The translations under genes and the position numbers were made by a program. This document shows positions 1 through 13,100 of a stretch of 64,000 nucleotides of DNA, piece by piece. The notes under the pieces are model-generated. The model saw only the letters and a list, made by a program, of their open reading frames with translations. It did not search any database and was not told where the DNA came from. Position 1 is the stretch's first letter. The number at the start of each line of letters is the position of its first letter. Source of the DNA: Vespula vulgaris. Its lineage: Eukaryota > Arthropoda > Insecta > Hymenoptera > Vespidae. The stretch is from NCBI RefSeq assembly GCF_905475345.1, contig NC_066590.1, forward strand, positions 2,158,501 through 2,222,500, written 5' to 3'.

Positions 1-444
1 TATTTTCATTAACTCATATAATGGTAATAAATACATAAATACAAACTCATGCAAAGAAACAATTGCAAAATATATTAAAGAAAAAGAAAGAATAGTTTGT
101 TACAATTGAAATGTCAATTTGATCTCTAATAATAATTAGCAAAGAATCGTTACCAGGCTGCAAATGGACGCGTCATCATAGCATAAGTGCAACACGTTTG
201 AATGAGTATATTTAGTATATACTATCGTTTACATAAAATATCAGAGTGTGAGATAAAAAAAAAACAAGCATATTATTAAGATAGTATTTGGAATCAGTAA
301 ATTCTTGCACAGCAGTTGTCAATTGGCAAACATTCACAGATTCGCAGTTGATGTTGTAAAACTAAAGAGATTAGGAAACAAAAAAAAAATAATTTGATAT
401 CTTGCAAAGTAAAGATAACAAACAACATATCCAGAGCAGCAAAA
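1..444. other. 3' flank/UTR of the GPDH gene, no other gene seen
   Basis: AT-rich DNA downstream of the minus-strand stop codon. It is presumably the 3' UTR of the GPDH gene. I saw no canonical AATAAA on the minus strand here, so the transcript end may lie outside the window or use a variant signal. Confidence 0.5.
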
Positions 445-3400
445 CTATTTGGCAACCTGCGCATACGGATTTTCACAGACCTGAAGGTACTCATCCAATT
501 CGACTTGACCGTTCATATTAGTGTCGATTTCGCGCAGTATTTCGTGAAGTTCTTCACCTGGTACTTCCTTGTCACCAAAGAGCTGCGAATAGTAAAAAAA
601 TACCTATATTATAAATATGTTTTATAGTTTACCTGTAAATAATCTTGTAACTCCAGTTGGCCATTATAGCTGAGGTCAATTTCATTGAGTAAAGTGTGCA
701 TCTCTTCTTCTTTTAACGCAATACCAAGTGCCTAGATATTAACGATCGAATAAGGTATGAAAGAAAGATACACAAGTAATACAAAATAATATTAAGAATA
801 ATAAAAGAAAGATCATTTTTTAAAGGCAAACCTTGAGTCCTCTCCTGATGTCATTAATCGACACGTAACCTTTGTTGTCCTTATCGATAATACCAAAACG
901 TTTGATATAAAGTTGTATTTCGTCTTTCGTAAGATTAATGGGTATTTTATCCCTGGAAGCACGATTCACCATTTGTCCCATTTCATTCGCAAGAAATTCA
1001 CTAGCCTCGCGTTGTTGTTTCTTCTTCTCTTCGGCTGACCAATGAAGCTCTTCTGCCATTATGTCTATAATGCTTGGAAGAGCTTCTTGAGCAGCTTGTA
1101 CATTAAGAAAAGCGAGTCTGAGCCGTCGAGCGATCATATCGATTGCAGTTCGAGCATATTCGCGTACGCCATAACGAATCTAAAGTACAAAGATGACGCA
1201 TATTATTCTCCAGCCATATTTCATTTAGCTTCTAAATAAGAATATTAATTTTACCTCGGCATCAATGTAAGGAAACTCTGGATGAAGCTTTTTGCCAATA
1301 ATGGGCCAACGCTTACCAGTAAGAGACGCCATTTTCGCAACTGCAAATGCGCGATCTCCATAACTTTTGGCAAGATGTTGTGCAGTTTCACATTCTAAAC
1401 CAAAATCTTGTACTAATCTAATATACATCGTTGGAGTCCAACCGTGTGCGCCTTCTAAGAGAAATCCGTCGGTTTGGCATCCTCTTGCAGGTTTTAAGTC
1501 GCAAGCTGTTTGTAAGATGTATTATCTGATTAATGCTATTATCTTTTGTATAAAACGCGTTATTCATCGTCGTATATCTCTAAGACATTGTTCAAAAAAA
1601 ATTCAGGGTTTTTCCATTGACCAAATCTATAGATATCCGAGTGTTGAAGTATTTATTATACAATATTCAAGTACTCGTATATCCAGATAGTAAAATTCTG
1701 TTCAAAATACCTTTGATGGCTGCGTCAATGGTTTCTTGAGCCATAGCACGATATGTTGTCCATTTTCCACCGGCTATAGTAATAAGTTTCGTAGGACTAA
1801 CATGTACTATATGATTTCTAGCTAACGATTGTGTATTCGGTTTATTCGGATCGGAAACCAATGGCCTAATACCGCTCCAGGCGGATAAGACATCACCACG
1901 GCGGACTTCAACGTCGGGATTGAGGTAGTTCTTAACTTCTTGTAAAATGAACATAATTTCGTCTTCGGTTGGCCGCGGGTTGTGCGTTACCTGGCAGGGC
2001 AGGTCGGTCGTACCTGCTATTGTTTGCTTTTGCCACGGCAAGAAGAAAATGACACGTCCGTCGCTAGTTGCTGGGTCAAGGAGACCCATTTGGTCGGGAC
2101 TAAAGAATTGTTTAATTTCTTGATGGTGTTTTACGACTTCTCGGTTAGAAATGTATTTTTGTACACTAACACGTGTACACTAACATACCTATAGTATCCT
2201 GGCAATACAATATGAACTCCAGACGAAGGAGCACAAATCTCTTTTACATTTTGGTCATCCATCTTTCTAATGTAATCCGTGAAAGGCCCTGTAGCGTTTA
2301 TTATAGCTTTTGCCTTTACGTCCCATTCTTCTCCTGTAAGTTCGTCCTTCAAACGAGCTCCTGTGAGTACTCTTTGTCCATCCTAGATATGCCACAGGAA
2401 ATTGACAATTTCATGAAAAATACATATCAATTATTATTAAATTTAATTACCTAATACTTCAAAATTATTTTCTCAATACGTACTTTGTCGAGACCTTTCA
2501 ATAAATTAAGGACTTTAACATGATTAACTACTGTTGCACCATGTCTGGAGGCTGTCAAAGCTATCGCTAAGTTCATCCTAGCGTCGTCTTGTTGACCTAG
2601 GAAATATAATATATATAAATATAACGAACATGTTAAAAGTAAGGAGAAAATATTTATTCGATCTTACCATCGTAATAAACGATAGCTCCTGTCAGTTTAT
2701 CTCCCTTCAACATAGGGAATAGTTCGAGAGCGTTCGATTTGCTGAGGTAATACGAGGATTTAACAGTTTTACTACCGGCTACTAGGTCATACATTTTTAT
2801 ACCAAACCAGTAATAAGGAATTTGCCACCATCTATCGAGGAAATACGAGGGAATAAAATTAACAAAGGGAGAAGCGCGCTTTGGACGTTTTATAAAAATA
2901 ACTGATAAGAGGATCGTTAGAATCGTACGTACGTATAAACTGGTAACATGATAGGTAAAGGATGAGCGAGATGAGGTGCGCTGTATAACATCGATGCACG
3001 TTCATGTAAAGCTTCTTTAACCATTTTATATTGTTCTATGTCTATTTGCATTATAGCCTTTTGCAAATAACGGACACCCCCATGAATCAATTTCGTACTT
3101 CTAGAGGAAGTGCCAGATGCGAAATCGTCCGCTTCCACCAACGCGGTTTTTAAACCTTAATAAAGTATAATGAGTATGATTAAGAAATTTATTGTTCATT
3201 ACAATGTCTTCTTGTTTATATATTACCTCTTGTGCAGGCATCAAGAGCACATCCCGCACCAGTTGCACCGCCTCCAATGATAAGAACGTCGTAATCTTGA
3301 GATTTCAATGTCTTTACTTGATCCTCTCTAGTTGGCAGTGGTCTTTTCATTGGTTTTTGCTTGTCTTTTTCAGCATATACCTTGTAGAGATATTATAAAA

Positions 3401-5635
3401 CTATGATAAGTAAACAATATAAATAAGGTGAATATACACAATGAGACTTAAATTATTCTTTTCTTTTTTTTCACGAGATTTTAAGGTCATCAATATCTGT
3501 TTAAACGGAACCCTATGATTTTGAATAAAAAAGCACGAGGATACAACGTAGAAAAATGATTAATTTGTGAGGTATTTTTAAAAAATGTCTAGCGATTATA
3601 TAACTGTAGTAAGCTATATATATCCTATTTTCGTTGAAACAAAAAAATGTTGGAGAGAAAAAATAGAAGGTTCAAGGTGGACTACATATCCACGATCATA
3701 TCTTTTTTTTCGCAAGTGCAATAATACATATGAACTTGGACAAATATAATAATGTCATCTTTTTTCTGTAATATTCTTTTCTACTTTTAATAAAAAAAAT
3801 ATATATATATATGGCCTCATTCATATTGAGAAATCATCAGACATTTCCTAAAAATACCTTACGAATTAATCATCATATCCTAATACATTTATTCAGAATG
3901 ATACGAGAATCAATTTTCATAAAAAAATCATAGGATTAAAAAGGAAAAAAAAAGAAAAAAGAAGATGACTGAGAAAACATTCTTTCTGATTGTGAGATAT
4001 ACTCCTTCAAATAGTTAAACTTCGTACTAATAAATTTTTCCATAAGACTATAAATAACACGAGATGTTTATTGTTTCTATTAAATACCCCAAGTATAATA
4101 TAAATATAATAAAAAGAATCGTATAGAGATGAAACTTTTATAAGTTAAAATCTACTGTCGAAAACGATCATTTTTCTTTTAATGAATTCTTCTAATGAAC
4201 GTACGAAGTTACTTTCAGTTTAATTTTAATATTTAACACGATCCATATTTTTGAGGAATTTTTGATACAGATCAATTTATCACTACATATCGATCAATTA
4301 ACAATGTTTTTCTCGAAAAAAAAAGATAAATAAGTAAATAAATAAAGTAATATCAACTTCGTGGGAGCTTGAACGTCTTTACACTTCGATAATTTCTAAT
4401 CGATAAGAGCTTTGATCGCATTCATTCCACATCCCTTCTTAGATATATCCATATATTTTATCTTATTTATATACTCATAAATTTATAACATATACCGAAC
4501 ATATAAAATCGAACAAATTAAAAAAACGAATATCTGAATATTGCGTGTATCCTAAATTCATGCGTTCACTCGCAATAAGTGAGTATATACGAGTGCTAGC
4601 TATATGAGTAACCTTGAAACAAAGAAGTAATCGCGATAAAGTGACCTCACATGCTCACTCAAGATCTTCTGATAGAAAAACCTCATATTTCGTTTCTTTT
4701 TGATAAATTCATTTTTATTAGTTTTTTCTTTTTTTCTTCTTCTTCTTTTTTTTTCAGCAAATATTTAAAAGTGCGTAATCCCAGAAGAAGATTTCATAAA
4801 AGAATTTCGTTTTTTATAGCATGAAAAAACAACACTACGATAACGACGTCATCATTATGACGAGGAGAAATTTTTTAAAGCGAGACTTCTCAAACTTTTA
4901 TATGGGTCACTATCGAAAACGTTCATTTTTCACGTCCCGCTCGTTTGTAATGTATATTTTAAAAAGAACATGAAAGTTTTGTTTATGTGCATGTGTTTAT
5001 GTGTGTGCACGCGTCTTAATAAAAATTAGATAGAAATAATAATTTTCTCGTGTAATCTTAACTGAATCGACTTTGAATTATTCATTCGACGATTATCGAT
5101 GAGTAAAACTTTCCTATAATGAACATGTGTAAACTATTCTCATATTTTAATATTTAACGTGACCAACCACGTGAGTAGCAACCGACAGTTTGGAAATCTC
5201 TATTCTAAAATGTTTGTTCCGTCCGTGTGTTAGAAATAGTCGTTTAGCAGTGGCCTTAAGATTTATCCTGGCCTGGCATGCTCTTTTAGACTCGTGAAAC
5301 TTTTGGTATATAACCACGTGACCATAGACTGACCATTGCTATCTAAAACTCGCATTACAATATTGTTTACGTCCTTGAATCCGTTACGATCGAGACACGT
5401 TTTGATATCGATAATTTTCTTATCTTTTTCCGTCTGTCTCTGTCTTCTTCTTTCTCCTCCTCCTCTCTTTCTCTCTCTCTCTCTCTCTCACTCTCACTCT
5501 CTCACTATATACATAATCCATTTTACCGATTCTTTTTTAAATACTCACCGTTGAATCGGATAAGAATAAATAAGATGTTAAAGCGCCTGTTCCTACGGCG
5601 CTCGCACCTGCTACCAATAGCCTTAATGATGCCAT
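445..5635 (-). CDS. Gpo1: Mitochondrial glycerol-3-phosphate dehydrogenase, FAD-dependent (11 coding exons)
   Basis: Oxidises glycerol-3-phosphate to dihydroxyacetone phosphate at the outer face of the inner mitochondrial membrane and passes electrons to ubiquinone (glycerophosphate shuttle). Exons in transcript order: 5635-5549, 3380-3227, 3155-2933, 2831-2668, 2596-2484, 2382-2189, 2099-1711, 1505-1255, 1179-832, 731-633, 582-445; all junctions are GT-AG and in phase. The product is about 719 residues, close to the 727 of human GPD2. The start ATG opens a hydrophobic, alanine-rich N-terminus suited to mitochondrial targeting. The FAD-binding motif GGGATGAG is at residues 65-72. Family blocks such as STKLIHGGVRYL, GPFTDYIRKMD and AGGKWTTYRAMAQETIDAAIK-like text follow. 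Three EF-hand loops lie at residues 624-635, 660-671 and 694-705, where two are usual. The last exon reads through a possible splice site to TAG at 447-445. The symbol is the fly name used by analogy. Confidence 0.93.
3381..5548 (-). other. GPDH intron 1 (about 2.2 kb)
   Basis: Intron between the short leader exon and the first FAD-domain exon, with donor GTGAGT at 5548-5543 and acceptor AG at 3382-3381. It is AT-rich, with a CT microsatellite at about 5464-5500 and two CACGTG E-boxes at 5168-5173 and 5315-5320. No coding potential was seen. Confidence 0.7.
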
Positions 5636-5658
5636 TTTCTCTTGTTTTATTTACTCGT

Positions 5659-5659
<1 letters not shown>

Positions 5660-5712
<53 letters not shown>
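5660..5712 (+). repeat. (CT)n microsatellite in the GPDH 5' leader
   Basis: About 25 CT units just upstream of the GPDH start codon, so transcribed as (GA)n if it lies in the 5' UTR. A second CT run is at about 5464-5500 inside intron 1. Confidence 0.9.
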
Positions 5713-5716
<4 letters not shown>

Positions 5717-7514
5717 ACACTCACTCCCTTTCTTGGTGGTAAATGATCCTTCAAGAAAAATCTGTAAAAAAGAGTAAACAAGATACGTCAGATGAAAATG
5801 TTAAAATAATAGATATTATATATAATAAATGAAATTATATATAATTATAAAAAAATTATAATAATAAAGAATAAATAATACGATTGAATAATCGAATTAA
5901 TAATATCATTAATTCTATAACGTCAGTTACGAACACGTGACTATATTTACACGTCTGATAAAATATTTCCATTAACTCAATTACGATTAAATGGAAGTAT
6001 ATACACATATACTGTTAAATGGATAAATAATTATCTCGTAAATTGCGTATCATCGAATTAAAAAAAAAAAGAAAAGAAAAAGAAGAAAAAAAAAGACATG
6101 AAAATAAGAAAGAAAATAAAAGAAAAGGAAAAGTAAAAATAAAAATAGAAATAAAAAGGAGTATGTTGACCGCGTGCAGTATGCAATGCTGCGATTAACT
6201 GACTATTCTTTATCAAAGAACGTTTGCTTACAAATTTGAAAAAAATTCATATCATTTAGAAAAATTACGCAATGGAACTGTTTCGTCTAATAAATGCATT
6301 AAGCGCTTTACTGATGATTATTGACGCATACAAAAAATATGTGTTTCTAATCTCCTAACAGAGAAATCTCGACTCTGATAAGGATCGATAAAGACCTTTG
6401 CGTTACGACAAAAGAAAAATAGAAAAAAGAAAAGAAGAAAAGAATGCAACAGAAAAAAGGATTTAGGATGAATTGCGATAAATGAAATTTATGCGATTGA
6501 TTTAACACGAATAACAAGAGATCACGGTTCGTAAAATAATTAGAAAAAAAGGGGGAAAAAAAGATTCTATATCTGTCTATTTTTCGAGGAGAATTATGTA
6601 GTTAAAATTAAAAATACGATTTTCTAACGCGTACAATACGTTAGAGGAGAGAAAATCGAAATTGGCAGTGAGTAGAAGAGAACCGACGACGAACTGAAAT
6701 CGTTTTTGTTGTATCACCTTTTCTAATTGTTGATCGCATGTGATCGCACGTGCCAATTTGGTATCGGATAATCAATATAGAATAGATACATACATACGTG
6801 GATCGTATCTCATCGCTTTGCGTTGCACTTGACACTAGATACATACATATACGTGTCATCATTATGCGTCATTATATATACCTCTTTCTGCACAGTTGTT
6901 AAGTTATTTCTTTTTTCTCTCTTTTTTTTTTTCTTCCTTTCTCTCTTCTTCAAATATGTGAATCGCGCAATACTAGATTATTCGTCACGATTCTTATCTA
7001 CTTGTATCGTATAGAGATATAAAAGTATATATGTACTTTATGTATGTAGTTTAACATTTATTTCCTTGGAAAATATAAATACGTGATTGCGATTAAATAG
7101 ACTTAGATTGTTATTAAAAATAACGACATTAGATGAACAAATTAAATAGATAATCAAATCTTTTCTCGAATATATACAGAGTAAGCCAAATAAAAATTTC
7201 CACACTTTTACAAATTTTACGATCTGAACAAAAAAAATTACGAAAAGAATAATTGATTTTTAAAATCATCTAAGAACTCATGATTCAATTTTTGACCCTT
7301 TCTTTTCTTGCACAATTTTTCTTCCTCTATCTCTGTCCTCTTATCCTTTCCCCCTTTTTCCTTCCATCTTTCTTTAGAATTTTTTCTCTTGTATACTTTT
7401 AAATCTATATACGAGCTGTCTACCACGTGCAAATTTTTGTAACGATTCCAATTTCTATATAGATGAGGAAGTGACAAATAAAAGACAATGTCCTCTGTAA
7501 TATGTATATACATG

Positions 7515-7517
<3 letters not shown>

Positions 7518-7561
<44 letters not shown>
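7518..7561. repeat. (AT)n microsatellite
   Basis: Uninterrupted TA/AT dinucleotide run of more than 20 units. Confidence 0.95.
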
Positions 7562-7566
<5 letters not shown>

Positions 7567-10117
7567 GTATTAAATGTACATCGATTCTCTACATTAATTG
7601 ACAAGCTATTAATATTTCGTATTATTAAAATTTCGTATTATTGAAATTTTGTATTTTTATTCGAACGTGTTTACAGATAGAAGATATAGTAAGATGAGAT
7701 TCGTATAAATTCGTTCATGGAATTCGAAAGGAAAATGTTAAGAGAGCGATATGATACATTATTATGCGAACTTACAATAAAAATTTGGCACGAGTTTTAC
7801 ACTCGAAGCATTGTAATGCCAAACGAATGTATCACGAGAACTGTGTTGAGTATAAACTAGTTGCTACTGGTACCTGTTGCACTATAGAAACTCTTATTCA
7901 CTGATGTAGCAAATGTATGCGTATATGTATGAGTTACGTCATGCATCTTCTTAGCATTTATTAATGATATGTGAAAATAAATCTAAATTATCGTAACTTT
8001 ATCATTGACATGTTTGGCAATTAATAATTAATTATTACTTTAGAGATAAATCAACGATTTGTTTTCTTCTAAATACGGAAAAGAAAAGAAAGAGAGAGAG
8101 AGAGAGAAAAAGAGAAAATCTTTCATTCATGATAATAACGAATCAAATATTTTACGATAATTATTTTTTCAAAGACTTCGTTGTCATGTCCGCCATCTTT
8201 AATAATGTATCTACGATGACGCAAATCAGTCTTTTGCCATCGAAATTTTTTCAATAAAAGTGATAAATTTTGATCGTTAAAAAGACATAAAATTTTCTTC
8301 GATAAATGAAGAAAAAGATAAATTAGGTACCAACGATCCTTCGGTACGATACTGTCGAGGATGGCCTCCAGAAGACGAGACCTTGATAGTGCCCCCTCGA
8401 GCACGTGTAATTACGTAAGCCTATCTCGACGTTGAGACGAACGTACTAATGATAGGCGTAAATGACATTGGCAAATCCACAATTCGTCCTTCCCAACTGA
8501 AAGATTGCACCTGGGACAAGTACCAGGATGCAATGAGACGCGAAGCATGCGAGCATGCCTTTTAAGAGTCCCCACTCGAACTGCTCTAACCACCACCTCA
8601 TCCCTGAGCTCTCTCACCTTACCCCTTTATGAAAATGAGGACTTGCGCGGACAATACACTCTAAAAATTTACAATATATATTATACATGTCGTATATACA
8701 TGCATATACATATACATATGTATATATACGCGCGTAAAGTCCATTTGTGAGAAGAGAGGGCTGATGTCGCAAGCACGTATTCGAAATAGCTGTCGTTTTC
8801 GTGCCAAATGCTTTCGAATGTCAGGACAGGCTGTACGAGTATTAAATATGGTCCTACATTGAACCTATTTACGAAATACAATTGAGAGGTCAAGTCACGT
8901 GTAACTAACCGAGGATAAGAGGGTAAACGAGACAAAAAAAAGTTTGGATAATACAAAAAGGGTACGATCTTTAGGAAAATATTTTTCTTTGAAGAGGTTA
9001 AGCCGGGTTGGGGCGCGCATTGATTCGAACGTGGAACGTAGAAGGCGCGCCACGAGAAGACTCTTATCTTTCTCGCACAACCTCCCACGCTATATCTATT
9101 TCTCTTTCCTCTCTCTCTCTCTCTCTCTCTTTCCGTCTTACAAATAGACACTAAAATCTCTGCCTCTCTCTATCTTCCTTCTTTACTCCTATAAAGAATA
9201 TTTCCATGCGATAATTCGCAAGTTTCCTTAGAATGGCATTTACTCACTGCGAGATATATCGCCTTAACGTTTTGTTCACGACCGTCGAATTAAATAAATA
9301 AGAATGTTACGATTTAACGAAGGACATATTCACCGACGAAAGCCGCGGCAGTCCACATCGTCCAGCGAACTATACGTACTGTTTCGCGACGGCTACGGAA
9401 AACGGATAAACGAACCGGCCCGGGAGTCAAGTGAGAACTCAAACTATCATGACTATAGCGATACCTGTCGGATATTTCAAGAACGAGATATCCGCCCCTC
9501 GTGGTTTGTATAACCTATCAACGTAACGCCTCGTAGTACTACAAAAAATAACTATAAAATAAATCGACCAATCGTAAATCTCCTATAGATTAAAGTTTAT
9601 TTAAAATTTATGACGACTATGAGTGGTACAAAGACAATTAAAAATATTTTTTTTTTTCTCATTCTTGACTACTTACGACCATTCGCGTATATATTTTCTC
9701 TTTTTAATCTCTTCAACTCAAACGAATTTTATCTTTAATAAGATACAGGAACGGGGTAGCACTTACTTAAATAGAATATTTTTACTTTTGTTATTTTACA
9801 GCAAAATATCTGTACAAATTAGGCACTCTTTTCTTTTCAACAATTATTGTTATAAAGTTTCATATACATAGTAAAATACTATAGTATATATAATCATGGG
9901 ATGTCTTAATACTAACAGCAGCTAACACCATATTAGTTAACTTTTAACACAATAAAGAGATGTAAAGATAGTACAAATGTAGATGTATGATGAATGATGT
10001 ACAATAAATAGCAAAGATCATTGCAAGAATCAAAACACGCCTCACATCGCTGAAACCTACTATTTACACAAATTGTTATATCAAAATATATAATTACTTT
10101 GTTACACGATTAATTAT

Positions 10118-10123
10118 TTTATT
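10118..10123 (-). terminator. Candidate poly(A) signal for coronin
   Basis: AATAAA on the minus strand about 30 bases downstream of the coronin stop codon. Use is inferred; more distal signals may exist. Confidence 0.3.
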
Positions 10124-10151
10124 TTTGTCAGCTAAAAATATGACTCTGAAA

Positions 10152-13100
10152 TTACACTTCGTCAGAAGCTAGCAACTCTCTGTCAGCAGGAGAAGATGTC
10201 TTTTCATTTCTCTCTTCTTCCTTCATTTGAAGAGCCACAGCTGATTCCAATACTCGTATCCTTCCTTCATGTTTTACAATCACAGCTTTTAACTTTCTTA
10301 TCTCCTCTGTGAATTCTTTTAACATTTCTTCCTATAAAAACAAAAAAATATATTTATTAGAATATAATGAAAACATGTATGTTTTTGAACTAGAGAAACA
10401 AATTAAAACTCTCAAAAAAAAAAAAAAAAGAAAAAAAAACTGAAGACTCACAAAAATGCCAGGTGATACTTGTGCAGTATTTTGTGCAGGATTGGATGCA
10501 ACTTTTGCCCCTTTATCTAGTATATTCGTCTTCTTATGTACTTTAAGTTCATTTTTCGATGATGATGGCTGATAGCCATCTCTAAGAGATATCAGTATGG
10601 GATCAGCATCAACGCCGCTTTCCCATTCTTCCGCAGTTATTGCAGCTGTATCTCCAGGAGTATCAGGATACAAATCTTCTTGAAAAAGCTCAGACTACAA
10701 GATATTATGATATAAAAAAAAAAACAACAACAAGAAAAATGTAACATTACTATCTATAACAACATAGTGTTTACCTTTCTAGGAACGGTCATGGAAATGA
10801 CTTGACAAAAGCCCGAATTATTTAGTCGGTAAAATCTGCTGATTTCACAGCTATTAACATCACAACCTCGTTTCGGCATCATTCCTATGCCTCTTTGAGG
10901 GTCAGGAGTTTGAAAAGTATTGATATAATGAACAAACGGAGGTTCGGGTGTAATTTCAAAATATCGAATAACAGAATCACCCTTGCCACATAGATATACC
11001 AAATTTGTATCAGGATCATACAAAGGAAACATAACTCCATTGCTGGTATCTAATTCTACCATAACTATAGGTTCACCTAACATGTCTGGGGCTCGTAATG
11101 AATACTGCCTTTCAGACATTTTACTGAACCCAGTTGTGAAGACCAAACCTCCCCTGAAACAGAATAAACATTATTAAATATCGATAGAAAACGTTAACTT
11201 GTCCAATTATAGGCACTGGATTAGTAATGTTACAAGCACTATTAGATAATTAAATTTATATGCCATTAATATATTATTAGATAATTACTACTCCAATTTT
11301 TGTTTAATTTGGTAGGTTTGAGTGGTGAACTTAGCATTTTCTCTCACTCCTTTATACAATATGTGTAAATATAAGTCACACGAATATTGAAGATAATTAA
11401 CATATCTTCTTTGATAATAACACGGTTTGGTGCAATTCCATTAAAATGTGTGTACATATTTATATATGTATATATATACACAGAGGTATGACTTCATGAG
11501 AAAAGGTAAATCAATTTTCCTTTGTTTCTGAAACCCATATATATTTTAAACTAAAACAATACAAAATTAAATCATTTGGCAGGAAATATTGCAACAAAGA
11601 TATTTATTTTCATTAAGATATTTTAGCAAAGGAAAATTAATTTACATTTTTTTATAGAAATCTTCCTCGATAGATATGTAAAATATGGGATATCATACAT
11701 AAAACCGATATCCCTACTGTAAAAAATGTGATATAAAGGGTAATCCATGTTTTATTTGTGTATAATGTGTAATGTACATGGAAGATAGATAATCAAGTTG
11801 GCCGCGTGCCTGATTAAGGTACATACTGTATATTTGTTTTAGTTTTATTTTATTGTATTATCAGAGGCAATACATTATATCTTCTGTACCTATATTAATC
11901 ATCAATACTTATTAACATCCACCTTGTTACAACATAAACAGAGACTTTGCAACTGTTCATAAGTGCTTTCATCGGAGGAATTATTGTTTTACTAGTCTGT
12001 AGCCACGTACAAACTTAACTTGTTAAAAATGCGATTATATTGCTTCCATACGTTTGAATAATGAAGATATACTAAAACTTCAACAGTACATGTATTAATT
12101 GAATATTTCAGTAGCCAGCATTAGTAGTCTTCACAAAGTGTATCATGTTGCTATAGTATTAGATGTAATCTGACATTTTATTTTAGTGAAATGAAAATGG
12201 AAAATTATTCTTGACATTTTTGACATTTATTATAAATTAATTTTGTCAATCATCTATCTTCTAAGAATGCAAAATGTTTCTGTGATATGTATACAATATA
12301 GATCTAACATACTTCCCTTTCTAATTTGTGAGCAGCAAATGATTCTTCTTATTTCCAAAAATATAAATAAAATATAATAGTTAAATATATAAACATAGAG
12401 AATCATATTCTATACTGAGACAATGATACTTTACATTTTCAGCATGATACTTCAGATGAATAAGTTAATGTACAATACTTACTGTAATTTTTAACTGGAC
12501 ACTATAGAGCAGACGTCTTGATATTTGCATTTACTAAGGTGGTGTCCTCCTCATGATGAAATTTCAACCTTGAAGTTTTCCATTAAAATTATGTGAATCT
12601 TGCACTACACAAATTGGAAAGACCAAGTGATAAAAAGCAATGGAAATAATTCTATTGTGCAGACAAATGCCTCATTTAGAAAGCTGTTGCAGATTTTTCT
12701 CATAACCAAAGAATAATCCAGAAATACATAAAAAGGATCACAATAAACCAATGTAGCAAGCAATTTGACTAAATTAGGCTGATTGTTTGAAGCAATTAAA
12801 ATATATCCCTTTTTACTAACAAAAGAAAGAAAAGTATTCAGTTTAGAATTTAATATTTTGTTTTCTTCTTTAATCAATTTTGTTAAAATATTTAACTCCT
12901 AAATAGAAGAGCAATTAACATGATATAATTATAATGTAAAAAGGCGGATGTATATAGTTCGATGATCGATAGAAAAAAAATTTACTTGGCTATACGTTAA
13001 AAAGGCTGTAGTATGTAGTACCCTACATAAATCATTAATTTATATGCATAAAATAATACTCATAGTAATACATATGAATTATCCTCTCATTCATAAATAT

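Larger units (their letters stand above)
5168..8901. promoter_or_regulatory. Cluster of seven CACGTG E-boxes around the GPDH start
   Basis: CACGTG occurs at 5168, 5315, 5934, 6747, 7424, 8402 and 8896. This palindrome is the classic site of bHLH-zip factors (Max/Mlx/USF/MITF types). At this base composition far fewer than one copy is expected in 3.7 kb. Function is inferred; single copies also occur elsewhere in the window. Confidence 0.4.
5713..10151. other. Intergenic region between GPDH and coronin
   Basis: The region between the GPDH start and the coronin stop. It holds a pure (AT)n run at 7518-7561, GA and CT runs at 8093-8106 and 9108-9130, and two GC-richer patches at about 8330-8660 and 9000-9530. 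Five CACGTG E-boxes lie at 5934, 6747, 7424, 8402 and 8896. Short open frames here have no recognisable motif and I do not call them genes. It is the likely promoter and enhancer space for the minus-strand GPDH gene. Confidence 0.5.

Noticed and set aside
7170..7220. Possible mariner-like terminal sequence (AGTAAGCCAAATAAAAATTTCC)
   Set aside because: No matching inverted end, no target-site duplication and no transposase remains were found nearby.
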